From: Streptosporangium carneum
GTDB lineage: Bacteria > Actinomycetota > Actinomycetes > Streptosporangiales > Streptosporangiaceae
DNA: 64,000 bases
Assembly: GCF_027922005.1 (NCBI RefSeq)
Contig: NZ_BSEV01000001.1
Location: forward strand, 583,638 to 647,637
Direction: 5' to 3'
Under the pieces are notes generated by a model. That model saw only the letters and a list, made by a program, of their open reading frames with translations. It made no database searches and was not told the origin of the DNA. Below, one piece after another: positions 53,975 to 62,224 of the stretch. The translations under genes were made by a program, and so were the position numbers. The stretch's first letter is position 1. Each line of letters opens with the position of its first letter.

Positions 53975-54178
53975 CGTCACCACCCCCAGCCGGGACGTCA
54001 CCACCCCCAGCCGGGGCGTCGCCCCTCACCGCCGGGACGTCACCACCCCCAGCCGGGACGTCGTCCGCATCGCCGGGGCGTCGCCCCTCACCGCCGGGGC
54101 GTCATCCACACACCGCCGGACGTCATCCGCATCGCCGGGGCGTCACCCGCTCACCGCCGGGGGCGTCACCCGCTCACA
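53975..54178. repeat. 21-bp degenerate minisatellite, about ten units
   Basis: Ten units of 20-22 bp, each starting CGTC and ending GCCGGG(G/A), e.g. CGTCACCACCCCCAGCCGGG. Identical units alternate with variants. The array ends on the stop codon of the NUDIX-NYN gene. Units run head to tail without spacers, so it is not a CRISPR array. Confidence 0.85.
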
Positions 54179-55049
54179 GCTGGGCCAGCAGCCACCGGGG
54201 GCCGATCACGTCGGCCCCCAGAGCGGTGACCCGCTCCCGCAGCCCCCGGTCCGCGGTGACGACCAGGACGCGCTCCCACGCAGCGGCATCCCGTACGGCC
54301 CGCACGACGGCGTCGTCGCCGCTCCCCGGGGCCGAGACCAGCGAGACGCCGGGAACGGCGGCGACGTCGCGGGCGGCGCCCTCGACCACCACGGTGAAGC
54401 GGGGGAACCACCGGGCCATCGCGAGCGTCTCGTCGGGGAGCGTGCGCACACCGCCCGCGCTGAGCGCGCCGACCTCGGAGATCAGCTTGGCGGTCGCTCC
54501 GGCGCGGTCCTTCCACCAGCCGTGCTCGGCGCGGGCGCCGACGATGTTCGCGGCGTCGAGGACGACCAGCCGGGGACCGAGCGCCGGCCTGATCGCCGGC
54601 CAAGACTCGGCGAAGCCGGGATGCAGCTTCCTGTCCGAGATCTCGCCAGGGGTGAGCCAGCGCAGGTCGGCGCTCTCGCTGTTGGCCGGGACCGCCTCCA
54701 GCAGCGCGGAGGCCTCGGCGATCACCGTCTGGAAGGACCAGCCGCCGTGGTCGTCGACGTAGACGCCCTGGACCCGCAGGCCCTCGCCGTCCAGGGCGGC
54801 CTCCTCGCGGGCCTCGCGGAACGCGCCCGCGACGGCGTCCTCGTGGCTGTCCAGAGCGCCTCCCGGCAGCCCCCAGGTGCCGCCGTGATGGCTCCACATG
54901 GAGCGTTTCTGCATCAGCACACGGGGTGTCCCCGAGGTGTCGTGGTGGACGGCGAGCAGCCCGGACGCCCCGTGCACTCCCCAGTGCTGATGCCCACGGT
55001 CACACAGGGCCCATCCGTCTCCGTCCTTGGCCACCATGGGACCAATCAT
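54174..55049 (-). CDS. NUDIX-NYN fusion protein
   Basis: A 291-aa protein (start ATG 55049 or 55037). Residues about 20-145 form a Nudix domain with box GGALDSHEDAVAGAFREARE followed by EA. The N-terminus has WALCDRGHQHWG, a possible zinc or His/Cys motif. Residues about 160-291 form a NYN/PIN-like nuclease domain: VVLDAANIVGAR supplies the first acidic residue, GWWKDRAG the second, GSGDDAVVRAV a pair, and VVTADRGLRERV the last Asp. A nucleotide-cleaning enzyme joined to a predicted RNase suggests RNA turnover or cap-like nucleotide processing (inference). Confidence 0.78.
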   Translation of the reverse strand: MIGPMVAKDGDGWALCDRGHQHWGVHGASGLLAVHHDTSGTPRVLMQKRSMWSHHGGTWGLPGGALDSHEDAVAGAFREAREEAALDGEGLRVQGVYVDDHGGWSFQTVIAEASALLEAVPANSESADLRWLTPGEISDRKLHPGFAESWPAIRPALGPRLVVLDAANIVGARAEHGWWKDRAGATAKLISEVGALSAGGVRTLPDETLAMARWFPRFTVVVEGAARDVAAVPGVSLVSAPGSGDDAVVRAVRDAAAWERVLVVTADRGLRERVTALGADVIGPRWLLAQL

Positions 55050-55253
55050 GCACCAGCGGCCCTCGCCCTCCGGGAGAGGACCGTTCGGAGACGAACGGTC
55101 CTCTTGCCCTCGTCGTGTTCGGGAACGTTCGCGGCGCCGGTACGGCGAGCGGCGGCGACGGCCTGTTCGGCGCCGGTGAGCGGCGTGCCGTCCGACGAAG
55201 GTCTCCGGGCGCCGCGTCGGAGGTCCCCAGGAGGAGGCCGGGGGCGTCGCGGC

Positions 55254-56048
55254 TCAGTTGCCGCCCTCGCTGAAGTGCTGGTAGTCCTTGATCCCCGTCC
55301 AGTAGCCGCCCCACTCCCAGCCTTCCCGCTTGAACGCCAGGACCACCCGGTCGCCGGGGTTGATCACTCCGGGCGCGTCCACCGGGCGTTTGGCGAACTT
55401 GCGGGCGTTCTTGTGGGCCACGGTGCCGTTCGAGGACAGGTAGGGGTTCTCGCGGGGATTGAGGTCCACGGCCCTGCCGTACGCGTGCTGGGACCAGTTG
55501 CTCGACCCGGTCGCCGGGCGGCAGTTGAACGCCGAGGTGTTGTCGGCGTCGATGGAGTCGAAGTCGTCGCCCTTGTAGGCGTCGACGAGTTCCATCTTGT
55601 AGATGGGCCAGCGCCAGCCGTACAGGCGGCCGAAGACCGTGACGATGGCGTCGGTGGCGTCCTTGTTCACGACCATCCGCCCGGTGTGCGGCTTGTCGTC
55701 GAATCCCCAGTAGGTCATCGTGATCAGCCGCAGGTTCTCCAGGGGGACGGGGCAGCCGGGCCGCCAGGAGTATCTGACCTGGTCGCGGGTGACCTTGGAC
55801 ACCTTGGCCGAGAACTTCGGCGGTCCTGTGCGGGTCGGGGCGGGGGAGGCGGAGGTCGGCTCCGGCGACGGCGTCGGTGAGGACGCCGGTGAGGACGCCG
55901 AGGAGGGCTGGGCGGGCGGCGTGCCCTGGGGCGTCTGCGCCTGCCGGCCTGGCTGGGGGGCGGCGGCCGTGCCGCACGCCGTCGCGAGGCAGCCGACGGC
56001 CACCGCGAGCGTCGCCTGGATGCGTATCACGAATCGAGAGCTTCTCAC
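55254..56048 (-). CDS. M15-family D,D-carboxypeptidase lipoprotein
   Basis: A 264-aa lipoprotein: signal with lipobox LATAC (Cys near residue 25). A Pro/Ser/Thr-rich spacer (about 28-75) spans the wall. The C-terminal domain holds SQHAYGRAVDLNP (SxHxxGxAxD zinc motif) near 188 and WEWGGYWTGIKDYQHF with the third zinc His near 259, as in Peptidase_M15_4 (VanY-like). It probably trims D-Ala from peptidoglycan or cleaves cross-links. Monocistronic. Confidence 0.88.
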   Translation of the reverse strand: MRSSRFVIRIQATLAVAVGCLATACGTAAAPQPGRQAQTPQGTPPAQPSSASSPASSPTPSPEPTSASPAPTRTGPPKFSAKVSKVTRDQVRYSWRPGCPVPLENLRLITMTYWGFDDKPHTGRMVVNKDATDAIVTVFGRLYGWRWPIYKMELVDAYKGDDFDSIDADNTSAFNCRPATGSSNWSQHAYGRAVDLNPRENPYLSSNGTVAHKNARKFAKRPVDAPGVINPGDRVVLAFKREGWEWGGYWTGIKDYQHFSEGGN

Positions 56049-56477
56049 CTGTCGTCACCCCGCACCGGATAAATAGGACAAGCCTTCATTGTAGTTGTCC
56101 GGCTACGCGAAGTGATAAAGGCGGCGATCGCCTCGCCGCTGTCCGTGTCGTCCTGCCTGGGACTCAAGCGGCGCTGTCTTGCACCTTTCACCCTGGTTTC
56201 GGGTGAGGCGGCGCGTGCGCCGACGTTCTTTGGCTGAGCTTTTCTTCGAAAATCTCGTCCCTGTGTTCGAAGTGGCGCTACAGTCGACGACATCGGATCG
56301 AACACGGGTTCGGGCGACGTCTGTCCAGGTGAGGGGTGTGTCATGGCGATGCTCGCGACGTTGCCGACGACCTGCGCCCCGATCCCGCGGGCTCCCGCAC
56401 GGCGCCGCGCGACACGCCGTAGCGCTTTCTACGGAAATCTACGTCGGCCGCTATATCCCGTCATAAAGTCCGAGAGC

Positions 56478-57659
56478 GTGGACCCCGTGCGCAATCCTTA
56501 CGCCCCCGGCGCGGGGCAGCGCCCCCCAGAGCTCGCCGGGCGCGACCGTGAGCTACAGCAGTTCGAGATCGTCCTGGAACGGGTGGCCCGTGGCCGTCCC
56601 GAGCGCAGCATGGTCGTCACCGGGCTTCGCGGCGTCGGCAAGACCGTCCTGCTGAACACCTTCAAGTCCATGGCCATGCAGCGGCTGTGGGGCACCGGCA
56701 AGATCGAGGCCAGACCCGACCAGTCGATCCGGCGTCCGGTGGCCGCCGCGCTGCACCTGGCCGTCCGCGAGCTGGCCCCCAGGCACCGCGCGCCCGAGCG
56801 CATCGAGGAGTTCCTCGGGGTGCTCAAGGCGTTCGCGATGCGCGACCCCAGCGCGGCCAAGGGCACCTCGCACTGGTCGCCCGGGATCGACGTGCCCGCG
56901 AGCAGGGGGCGTGCCGACTCCGGCGACCTGGAGATCGACCTCACCGAGCTGTTCGTCGACGCCGCCGCGGTCGCCACCGACCTCGGCGTCGGCATCGCCC
57001 TGTTCATCGACGAGATGCAGGACGTGCAGACGCCGGACGTCTCCGCGCTCTGCGCGGCCTGCCACGAGCTGTCCCAGAGCGGCGGACCGCTGATCGTGGT
57101 CGGGGCGGGCCTGCCGCACCTGCCCAGCGTGCTGTCGGCCAGCAAGAGCTACTCCGAGCGGCTGTTCCGCTACGCCAGGATCGACCGGCTCGACCGTGAG
57201 GCGGCCGATCTGGCGCTCATCGCTCCGGCCGAGAGCGAGGGGGTGGAGTTCACCCAGGAGGCCCTCGACGCGCTCTACGAGGCGGCCGACGGCTACCCCT
57301 ACTTCGTCCAGGCCTATGGCAAGGTCGCCTGGGACCTGGCGTTGCGCAGCCCGATCACCGCCGACGACATCAGGGTCTCCGCCCCCGAGGCCGAGGAGGA
57401 GCTGGCGGTCGGGTTCTTCGGCAGCCGCTACGAGCGGGCGACCCCTGCCGAGCGCGACTACATGCACGCGATGGCCTCCATCGGCGATGAGCCGGTGGCG
57501 ACCGCCGACGTGGCCGAAGGCCTTGGCCGCAAGCCGTCCAGCCTCTCCCCGGCCCGTGACAGCCTCATCAAGAAGGGCCTGATCTACAGCGCCGAGCGCG
57601 GGCTGATCGCGTTCACCGTGCCTCATTTCGGAAAGTTTCTGCGTTCTCAGCCCGCCTGA
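56478..57659 (+). CDS. STAND/AAA-type ATP-binding protein
   Basis: A 393-aa ATPase from GTG 56478. LAGRDRELQQFEIVLERVARG precedes Walker A TGLRGVGKTVLL near 51, Walker B ALFIDEMQDVQ near 174, and a sensor region LIVVGAGLPHLPSVLS. The C-terminal 90 residues form a winged helix (TPAERDYMHAMASIGDEPVA, then VAEGLGRKPSSLSPARDSLI). This is the common actinobacterial orphan ATPase of the COG1672 type. It may be a signal-responsive DNA-binding switch. A strong terminator follows. Confidence 0.82.
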   Translation: MDPVRNPYAPGAGQRPPELAGRDRELQQFEIVLERVARGRPERSMVVTGLRGVGKTVLLNTFKSMAMQRLWGTGKIEARPDQSIRRPVAAALHLAVRELAPRHRAPERIEEFLGVLKAFAMRDPSAAKGTSHWSPGIDVPASRGRADSGDLEIDLTELFVDAAAVATDLGVGIALFIDEMQDVQTPDVSALCAACHELSQSGGPLIVVGAGLPHLPSVLSASKSYSERLFRYARIDRLDREAADLALIAPAESEGVEFTQEALDALYEAADGYPYFVQAYGKVAWDLALRSPITADDIRVSAPEAEEELAVGFFGSRYERATPAERDYMHAMASIGDEPVATADVAEGLGRKPSSLSPARDSLIKKGLIYSAERGLIAFTVPHFGKFLRSQPA

Positions 57660-57695
57660 ACATATGTTCGATATACTGTGGCAAGGCCCTAGGCC

Positions 57696-57737
57696 TCTAT
57701 ACGGCTCTCTAGTGGGGAAGCTAGAGAGCCGTATAGA
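57696..57737. terminator. bidirectional terminator with 17-bp perfect stem
   Basis: TCTATACGGCTCTCTAG (57696-57712) pairs with 57721-57737 around loop TGGGGAAG. It lies between the convergent ATPase and MauE-like genes and ends both. Confidence 0.9.
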
Positions 57738-57773
57738 TCTGAATCGTGCCTGCCTAAAAAGATCTAGGTGTTT

Positions 57774-58628
57774 CTAGCGCCCAGCCGATACAGGCATAGA
57801 TTCCGGCAGAGGAGCCACCTCGACGGGCTGGCCGTCGAAGCCGACCGTCGCCACACGCACAGCCGGATGCCGCCCGCTCAGATAGACCGCGAAGACCACG
57901 TCCACCGGGTCGCCCGACCGGCTCCGCCCCTCGTAGACGAAGAACCGCCAGCAGAGCTCCCGCCAGCTGTCCACGGGGTCGGTGCTCGACAACAGCTTCT
58001 CGTGCGCGCGCCAGGCCGTGCTCGTCCGCAGGCGGTTGAGCGCGGGCGCAGGGTCGAGCGGGCGTTGCTCACACGGCGCGCGATAGCGGAGCCGGGCGAC
58101 GGTCTCCTCGATCTCCGGCGACAGCGCGGCGAGCACCAGCAACCCCGCTGCGGCGGCCAGCGCCTGCGGCCAGGTCATGCCGCTCAGCAACGACCAGCCG
58201 GGAACCGGCGGAGTCCAGATGAGTCCCGCGGCCATGGCGGTCAGCACCATCGTGCGTCCCAGCGAACGCAGCCCCACCGGCACCGCGCTGACCTCGCCGA
58301 AACAGCCACAGCCCACGTCGGGACGGCGTCGCCGTAGCTCCCACAGCACATAGGTGGAGACGGCGAAGAACGCGGCCGTGCCCCAGCGGAACACAGGATG
58401 GCCCGTCAGCACCAGGCCCGCCAGCAGGGCCGCCTCCCCGGCCGCGCAGCCGAGCATGGCGGGCGCGCGCCAGCGATCGGGAACCAGCACCGCGGGCCCG
58501 AGCCTGCTCAGGGCGCCCGGCTCGGTCTCTCCTCTGGCCGTCCACACCTTGGACAGCGCACCAGCCGCCAGGAGCGCGCCCAGCACCGGGAGCTGCGCGG
58601 CGGCGATCATCGTCAGCATCTGTGTCAC
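57774..58628 (-). CDS. MauE/DoxX-type redox-associated membrane protein
   Basis: A 284-aa protein from GTG 58628, whose start overlaps the preceding stop (GTGA). Five or so helices include AAQLPVLGALLAAGALSKVW and the MauE signature DVGCGCFGEVSAVPVG (CGCF) near residue 90. The C-terminal 110 residues are a soluble extension (RELCWRFFVYEGRSRSGDPV). MauE-type proteins supply reducing or oxidising equivalents for disulfide chemistry. The preceding coupled gene encodes a Cys-rich protein, a plausible client. Confidence 0.82.
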   Translation of the reverse strand: MTQMLTMIAAAQLPVLGALLAAGALSKVWTARGETEPGALSRLGPAVLVPDRWRAPAMLGCAAGEAALLAGLVLTGHPVFRWGTAAFFAVSTYVLWELRRRRPDVGCGCFGEVSAVPVGLRSLGRTMVLTAMAAGLIWTPPVPGWSLLSGMTWPQALAAAAGLLVLAALSPEIEETVARLRYRAPCEQRPLDPAPALNRLRTSTAWRAHEKLLSSTDPVDSWRELCWRFFVYEGRSRSGDPVDVVFAVYLSGRHPAVRVATVGFDGQPVEVAPLPESMPVSAGR

Positions 58629-59617
58629 CCCAATCCGACCCGGGCGTTGAAGCACCCCTTGGTCAGGTCTCCGCCGAGCTCCACGAAGGAGACCGGCGAC
58701 AGCTCCACGATCCGGCCGCGCGGAGAGGTGCCGCACTCCAGGCAGCGGTCGCAGAACCGGCCCGCCATGCAGCCGCACGCCACAATGGGCAGCACCGAGG
58801 TCCGCCCGGTGCACACGTTGCGCACGCTGAGCGCCGAGCCCAGCGCGAGATAGGGCAGCGCCGTACAGGACACGCCCGCGTCCTGGCAGTCGCTGTCGGC
58901 ACGTTCCAACATGGGGTACGCCACCCCCTGCTCACCCCAGTCGAAGGCGTCCGACCAGGTCGCGGTTCCGGAGATCCGCGACTGCAGGCCGCTGTAGCCG
59001 GGAGGCGGTTTCGGCACGGCCGTCCAGCGGTAGGGCGGCTGAGAGGTGGCGGGCAGACGGGCATGGGCCACGCCGCCCTCACGGACCCCGATGGCGTCGA
59101 AAAGGTAACCCGCCTCGAACTTCGGGTGCCTGACCCGCAGTCGCCCCGAGGCGCCGTAGGGGATGACGATCGTGCGTCTTCCCCCGTGGGGCCCGCAGTA
59201 CAACTCCACGGTGAGGTCCTTGCGCTGGGTGCCGATGGACTGGATCACGCCGGTTATCCGGGTGATGTCCGCCCAGATCCGGTCCGCGACCCGGCCGTTC
59301 CGCAGTGCTCTGATGATCACATGGGCGCCGACCGGCAGGTCGGCGGGAGAGACGGTCTCACCCCGCCAGGCGGTGGCCCACGGCGCGATGACGAGCCGTT
59401 CCTCCCTGCCCTCCGGGGTGTCGACGATGATCAGATGCGGACTGACGTCCAGGATCTCGCCGATGACCGGGCGCAGCGGCTCGCCCTCGCCCTCGTCGGG
59501 AGCGGACTCGGAACCGGTCCCCGGCTCGAGCTCGGCTCCGGGTTCCGTGAGGGGTCTGCCAAGCGCGGCCGCGGCCAGCACGCGGCGGCGGTCGGCGCTG
59601 CGGTACGGCATCGTCAC
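58625..59617 (-). CDS. Cys-rich protein with RlpA-like (DPBB) C-terminal domain
   Basis: A 330-aa protein. Residues about 50-130 form an OB-like domain (IGEILDVSPHLIIVDTPEGR) like DUF5666 proteins. The C-terminal 110 residues contain about eleven Cys and the sequence ALGSALSVRNVCTGRTSVLP...RGRIVELSPVSFVELGGDL, which follows the double-psi beta-barrel pattern of RlpA/expansin-like proteins but with added CGCMAGRFCDRCLECG. No clear signal peptide: an RRRVLAAAALG start could be a weak Tat/Sec signal. It is coupled to MauE, suggesting disulfide-dependent maturation outside the membrane. Confidence 0.65.
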   Translation of the reverse strand: MTMPYRSADRRRVLAAAALGRPLTEPGAELEPGTGSESAPDEGEGEPLRPVIGEILDVSPHLIIVDTPEGREERLVIAPWATAWRGETVSPADLPVGAHVIIRALRNGRVADRIWADITRITGVIQSIGTQRKDLTVELYCGPHGGRRTIVIPYGASGRLRVRHPKFEAGYLFDAIGVREGGVAHARLPATSQPPYRWTAVPKPPPGYSGLQSRISGTATWSDAFDWGEQGVAYPMLERADSDCQDAGVSCTALPYLALGSALSVRNVCTGRTSVLPIVACGCMAGRFCDRCLECGTSPRGRIVELSPVSFVELGGDLTKGCFNARVGLG

Positions 59618-59909
59618 TCCCCAGGTTTCGCAAAGGTCTCCCCGTCAGCGTCACATGCTTGCGAGGGTCTCGCCGTTCGCTTCCGCCAATAATTCCGGCA
59701 GGTAGCCGACGAGGTATCAAAATTCCCATCCCTGGTGGAACGCGTTGCCTCCCGTTCTAGGGCAAACCAGTACCCGAGAGCACCTGGGGCCTCAGTGGCA
59801 GGACTGGGGTGTTCTTTGCCGTTGACGGGATGAAATATAGGTTCTGGTTCAGCCGGATTAGGGGGTCAGGCTGCGATTCTGGCCACGAGACGCACCTGAC
59901 CACGGGCTG

Positions 59910-60455
59910 GTGATCGCGGTGACCGGCGGGACCCACGAGGAGTTCCGCGAGTACGTCGTTGCTCGCGGTCCCGCGCTGCTGCGCGCCGCCTACCAGCTCA
60001 CCGGGCATCCGAACGACGCCGAGGACCTGCTGCAGGCCGCCCTGTTCAAGACCTATCTCGCCTGGGACCGCATCCAGGACCACACCGCTCTGGACGCCTA
60101 CGTGCGCCGGGCGATGGTCAACATCAACATCTCCTGGTGGCGGCGGCGCAAGCTGGAGGAGTATCCGTCCGAGGAGATTCCCGAACCGGTTCTCGCCGGT
60201 GGTCCCGGCCATCTGCCCGAGCAGGTGGAACAGGCCCTCGACCGGTTGCCCAACCGGATGCGGACCGCCGTCGTGCTGCGCTACTACGAGGACATGACCG
60301 AACCGGAGATAGCCAAGGCGCTGGGCATCAGCGTGGGAACGGTCAAGAGCACCGTCTCCAGGGCGATGGCCAGGCTCAGGGGTGACCTCACCGTCCCCGC
60401 GCAGCGCCGGCTGGAGTCGCAGTCGTGGTCCCGGCAGCCTGCCGACCTGAGATAG
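59910..60455 (+). CDS. SigE-family RNA polymerase sigma factor (ECF type)
   Basis: A 181-aa sigma-70 factor. Region 2 runs from EFREYVVARGPALLRAAYQL to DAEDLLQAALFKTYLAWDRI, and region 4 from LDRLPNRMRTAVVLRYYEDM to ISVGTVKSTVSRAMARLRGD. The short linker and SWWRRRKLEE match the actinobacterial SigE-family subgroup. No anti-sigma gene follows; instead a 33-bp minisatellite begins inside its last ten codons (SQSWSRQPADLR), so the C-terminus may vary between strains. Confidence 0.88.
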   Translation: MIAVTGGTHEEFREYVVARGPALLRAAYQLTGHPNDAEDLLQAALFKTYLAWDRIQDHTALDAYVRRAMVNINISWWRRRKLEEYPSEEIPEPVLAGGPGHLPEQVEQALDRLPNRMRTAVVLRYYEDMTEPEIAKALGISVGTVKSTVSRAMARLRGDLTVPAQRRLESQSWSRQPADLR

Positions 60456-60591
60456 CCGTGGTCCCGACGGCCGGTCGACGTGGGGTCGTCATGGTCTCGG
60501 CAGTCTGCCGACCAGGGATCGCCGTGGTCCCGACGGCGGCCGGTCGACCTGAGACGGCCGTGGTCCCGGCGGCCGGCTGACGTGGGTTCGT
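60424..60591. repeat. 33-bp minisatellite overlapping the sigma factor stop codon
   Basis: Five units start CGTGGTCCCG or CATGGTCTCG: 60424-60456, 60457-60489, 60490-60522, 60523-60558 (36 bp) and 60559-60591. Period 33 is a multiple of three. Unit 1 encodes the end of the sigma factor and its TAG stop. Confidence 0.85.
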
Positions 60592-60669
60592 CCGCCCGAG
60601 GCCGTCGCCGCGGCGTCGCCGTCCCCGCGGCGGAGGTGGGTCCGCCGTCGTCCGGGGTGAGGGGCGACG

Positions 60670-61149
60670 TCACTCGACGAAGGCGTCCTCGGCTCCCGCC
60701 GTCGCGCACGGCCGTACGGCGTCGCGGATCGTTCTGAGGGCGTCCAGGAAGGCGCTGAGCTGCTCGGGTGAGAGCAGGCCCGTGAACCACTCGTCGATGT
60801 CCGCCAGATGCTGGGGGAGCACCGTGCTGAGCCGTTCGGTGCCCGCCTCGGTGATGGCGGCGTAGGAGGCCCTGCGGTCGGTGGCGCACGCCTGCCTCAC
60901 CACCAGGCCGTCGCGCTCGAGCCGGTCGACCACGCGGGTCACTCCGCTGGTGGACAGGCTGGTCTGCGCGGCGAGGTCGCTCATTCGCAGGCGTCTGCCG
61001 GGGGAACGCGCCAGCCGTATCAGGGTTTCGAAGTCGATGTCCGAAAGGCCCGCGGCGGCGAAGGACAGGTGCGTCTTCGCCATGAGGCCGCCGAAGGCCT
61101 CGGCCAGCAAGCCCATCGCCGTAAGCCGGGAGTCGTCAAAGGGGATCAC
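60670..61149 (-). CDS. MarR-family transcriptional regulator
   Basis: A 159-aa regulator; start GTG 61149 or 61155. The wing-helix core LRMSDLAAQTSLSTSGVTRV then VDRLERDGLVVRQACATDRR is the MarR signature, with Asp/Arg of the wing. It diverges from the yceI-like gene across a 101-bp gap with a perfect palindrome, so it likely represses YceI and itself and is relieved by a small phenolic or oxidant ligand. Confidence 0.88.
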   Translation of the reverse strand: MIPFDDSRLTAMGLLAEAFGGLMAKTHLSFAAAGLSDIDFETLIRLARSPGRRLRMSDLAAQTSLSTSGVTRVVDRLERDGLVVRQACATDRRASYAAITEAGTERLSTVLPQHLADIDEWFTGLLSPEQLSAFLDALRTIRDAVRPCATAGAEDAFVE

Positions 61150-61179
61150 AACCACACTGTATCCGACGATAGTTGACGA

Positions 61180-61193
61180 GAGGAATATTCCTC
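61180..61193. promoter_or_regulatory. palindromic operator between marR and yceI-like genes
   Basis: GAGGAATATTCCTC is a perfect 14-bp palindrome, with flanking ACGA and TCGT nearly extending it. It is central in the divergent promoter region and is the probable MarR binding site. Confidence 0.65.
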
Positions 61194-61250
61194 GTGTAGA
61201 AATATGTTGACGCAAACATCCGCACAGCAAGCACCCCTTCGGGAGTAGAC

Positions 61251-61811
61251 ATGACCACTCGGACCTGGGAAGACCTTCAGCTCCCCACCCCCGGCACCTT
61301 CAACCTCGACGCCGCCCACACCCGGATCGGCTTCGTCGTCAAGCACATGATGGTGAGCAAGGTCCGCGGTCACTTCGACCAGTTCTCCGGCAGCGTCACC
61401 GTGGCGGAGAACCCGCTGGAGTCGTCCGCCGAGCTGTCCATCAAGACGGAGAGCATCAGCACCGGTGTCGCCGACCGTGACGGCCACCTGCGCAGCGACG
61501 ACTTCCTCGCCACGGAGAAGTTCCCCGAGATCACCTTCCGCAGCACCCGCGTGGTCGGCCACTCCGGCGACGAGTTCACCGTGGTCGGCGACCTCACCAT
61601 CCGTGACGTCACCAAGCAGGTCGAGCTCACCGTCGAGTACGGCGGCGCCGGCACCAACCCCTGGGGCCAGAACGTGTGGGGCTTCTCCATCACGACCGAG
61701 ATCGACCGCGAGGAGTTCGGCCTGACCTGGAACCAGGCCCTGGAGACCGGCGGCGTCCTGGTCGGCAAGAAGATCAAGATCGAGATCGAGGGCGAGGCCA
61801 ACCCCGCCTGA
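61251..61811 (+). CDS. YceI-family protein
   Basis: A 186-aa lipocalin-like protein. FNLDAAHTRIGFVVKHMMVS near 17 and VRGHFDQFSGSV are the family start; LRSDDFLATEKFPEITFRST and NPWGQNVWGF follow. No signal peptide is present, so it is cytosolic, unlike E. coli YceI. The fold binds polyisoprenoids or other amphiphiles. GGGAG precedes ATG 61251. Confidence 0.9.
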   Translation: MTTRTWEDLQLPTPGTFNLDAAHTRIGFVVKHMMVSKVRGHFDQFSGSVTVAENPLESSAELSIKTESISTGVADRDGHLRSDDFLATEKFPEITFRSTRVVGHSGDEFTVVGDLTIRDVTKQVELTVEYGGAGTNPWGQNVWGFSITTEIDREEFGLTWNQALETGGVLVGKKIKIEIEGEANPA

Positions 61812-61962
61812 TCCTCGCGATCCACAGGGGCCTCCCTCCCTCGCGGAAGGGGGCCCTTCGCTGTGTCCACAGAGCGGGACCCGTGATCTCACACAGCAAG
61901 AATCCCCAGCCCGACCCCGCCGGTCATCTGGGAAAACCCACCCTCGTCCACAGGTGTGCACG

Positions 61963-61988
61963 AAGTTATCCACAGGGGTGGATAACTT
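61963..61988. other. hairpin built from two inverted DnaA-box-like words
   Basis: AAGTTATCCAC, loop AGGG, GTGGATAACTT. Each arm contains a DnaA-box core (TTATCCAC), and a further CCACAGGTG lies just before. It stands in the 266-bp gap between YceI and tRNA-Ser(GCT). It may be a terminator for YceI or a DnaA titration site; two boxes are far too few for an origin. Confidence 0.55.
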
Positions 61989-62077
61989 CTCTCGCCCCTC
62001 CGAAGGCGACGCGATCCATAACCGCTTTGCCGCCTCGCCTGATGGCCGGTACTCTGTGCTGAGCCACACGGCAACCA

Positions 62078-62167
62078 GGAGGCTTCGCCTAGTCAGGTCT
62101 ATGGCGCCGCACTGCTAATGCGGTTTGGGTTTACCGCCCATCCGGGGTTCAAATCCCCGAGCCTCCG
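62078..62167 (+). tRNA. tRNA-Ser (GCT anticodon)
   Basis: Complete class II tRNA: acceptor GGAGGCT/AGCCTCC, loop CTGCTAA (GCT) in stem CCGCA/TGCGG, long variable arm, T arm CGGGG-TTCAAAT-CCCCG and discriminator G. CCA is not encoded. A strong terminator follows at once. An integrase relic lies just beyond, so this gene served as an attachment site. Confidence 0.92.
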
Positions 62168-62173
62168 CAGATG

Positions 62174-62208
62174 AAAGGCCCCCTCTCGAAAATCGAGAGG
62201 GGGCCTTT
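62174..62208 (+). terminator. terminator after tRNA-Ser(GCT)
   Basis: AAAGGCCCCCTCTCG (62174-62188), loop AAAAT, perfect complement 62194-62208, then TT. A classic rho-independent terminator. Confidence 0.93.
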
Positions 62209-62224
62209 TTGATCTCCGAACCCT

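Noticed and set aside
53975..54178. Repeat array that could be mistaken for a CRISPR
   Set aside because: Units are contiguous, 20-22 bp and lack unique spacers; no cas genes are nearby.
60284..60889. Minus-strand protein with 11-residue repeats
   Set aside because: The repeats are just the translated 33-bp minisatellite; the frame overlaps the MarR and sigma factor genes in the wrong phase.
61963..61988. Possible replication origin
   Set aside because: Only two DnaA-box-like words, arranged as a hairpin, and no dnaA, dnaN or AT-rich unwinding region.
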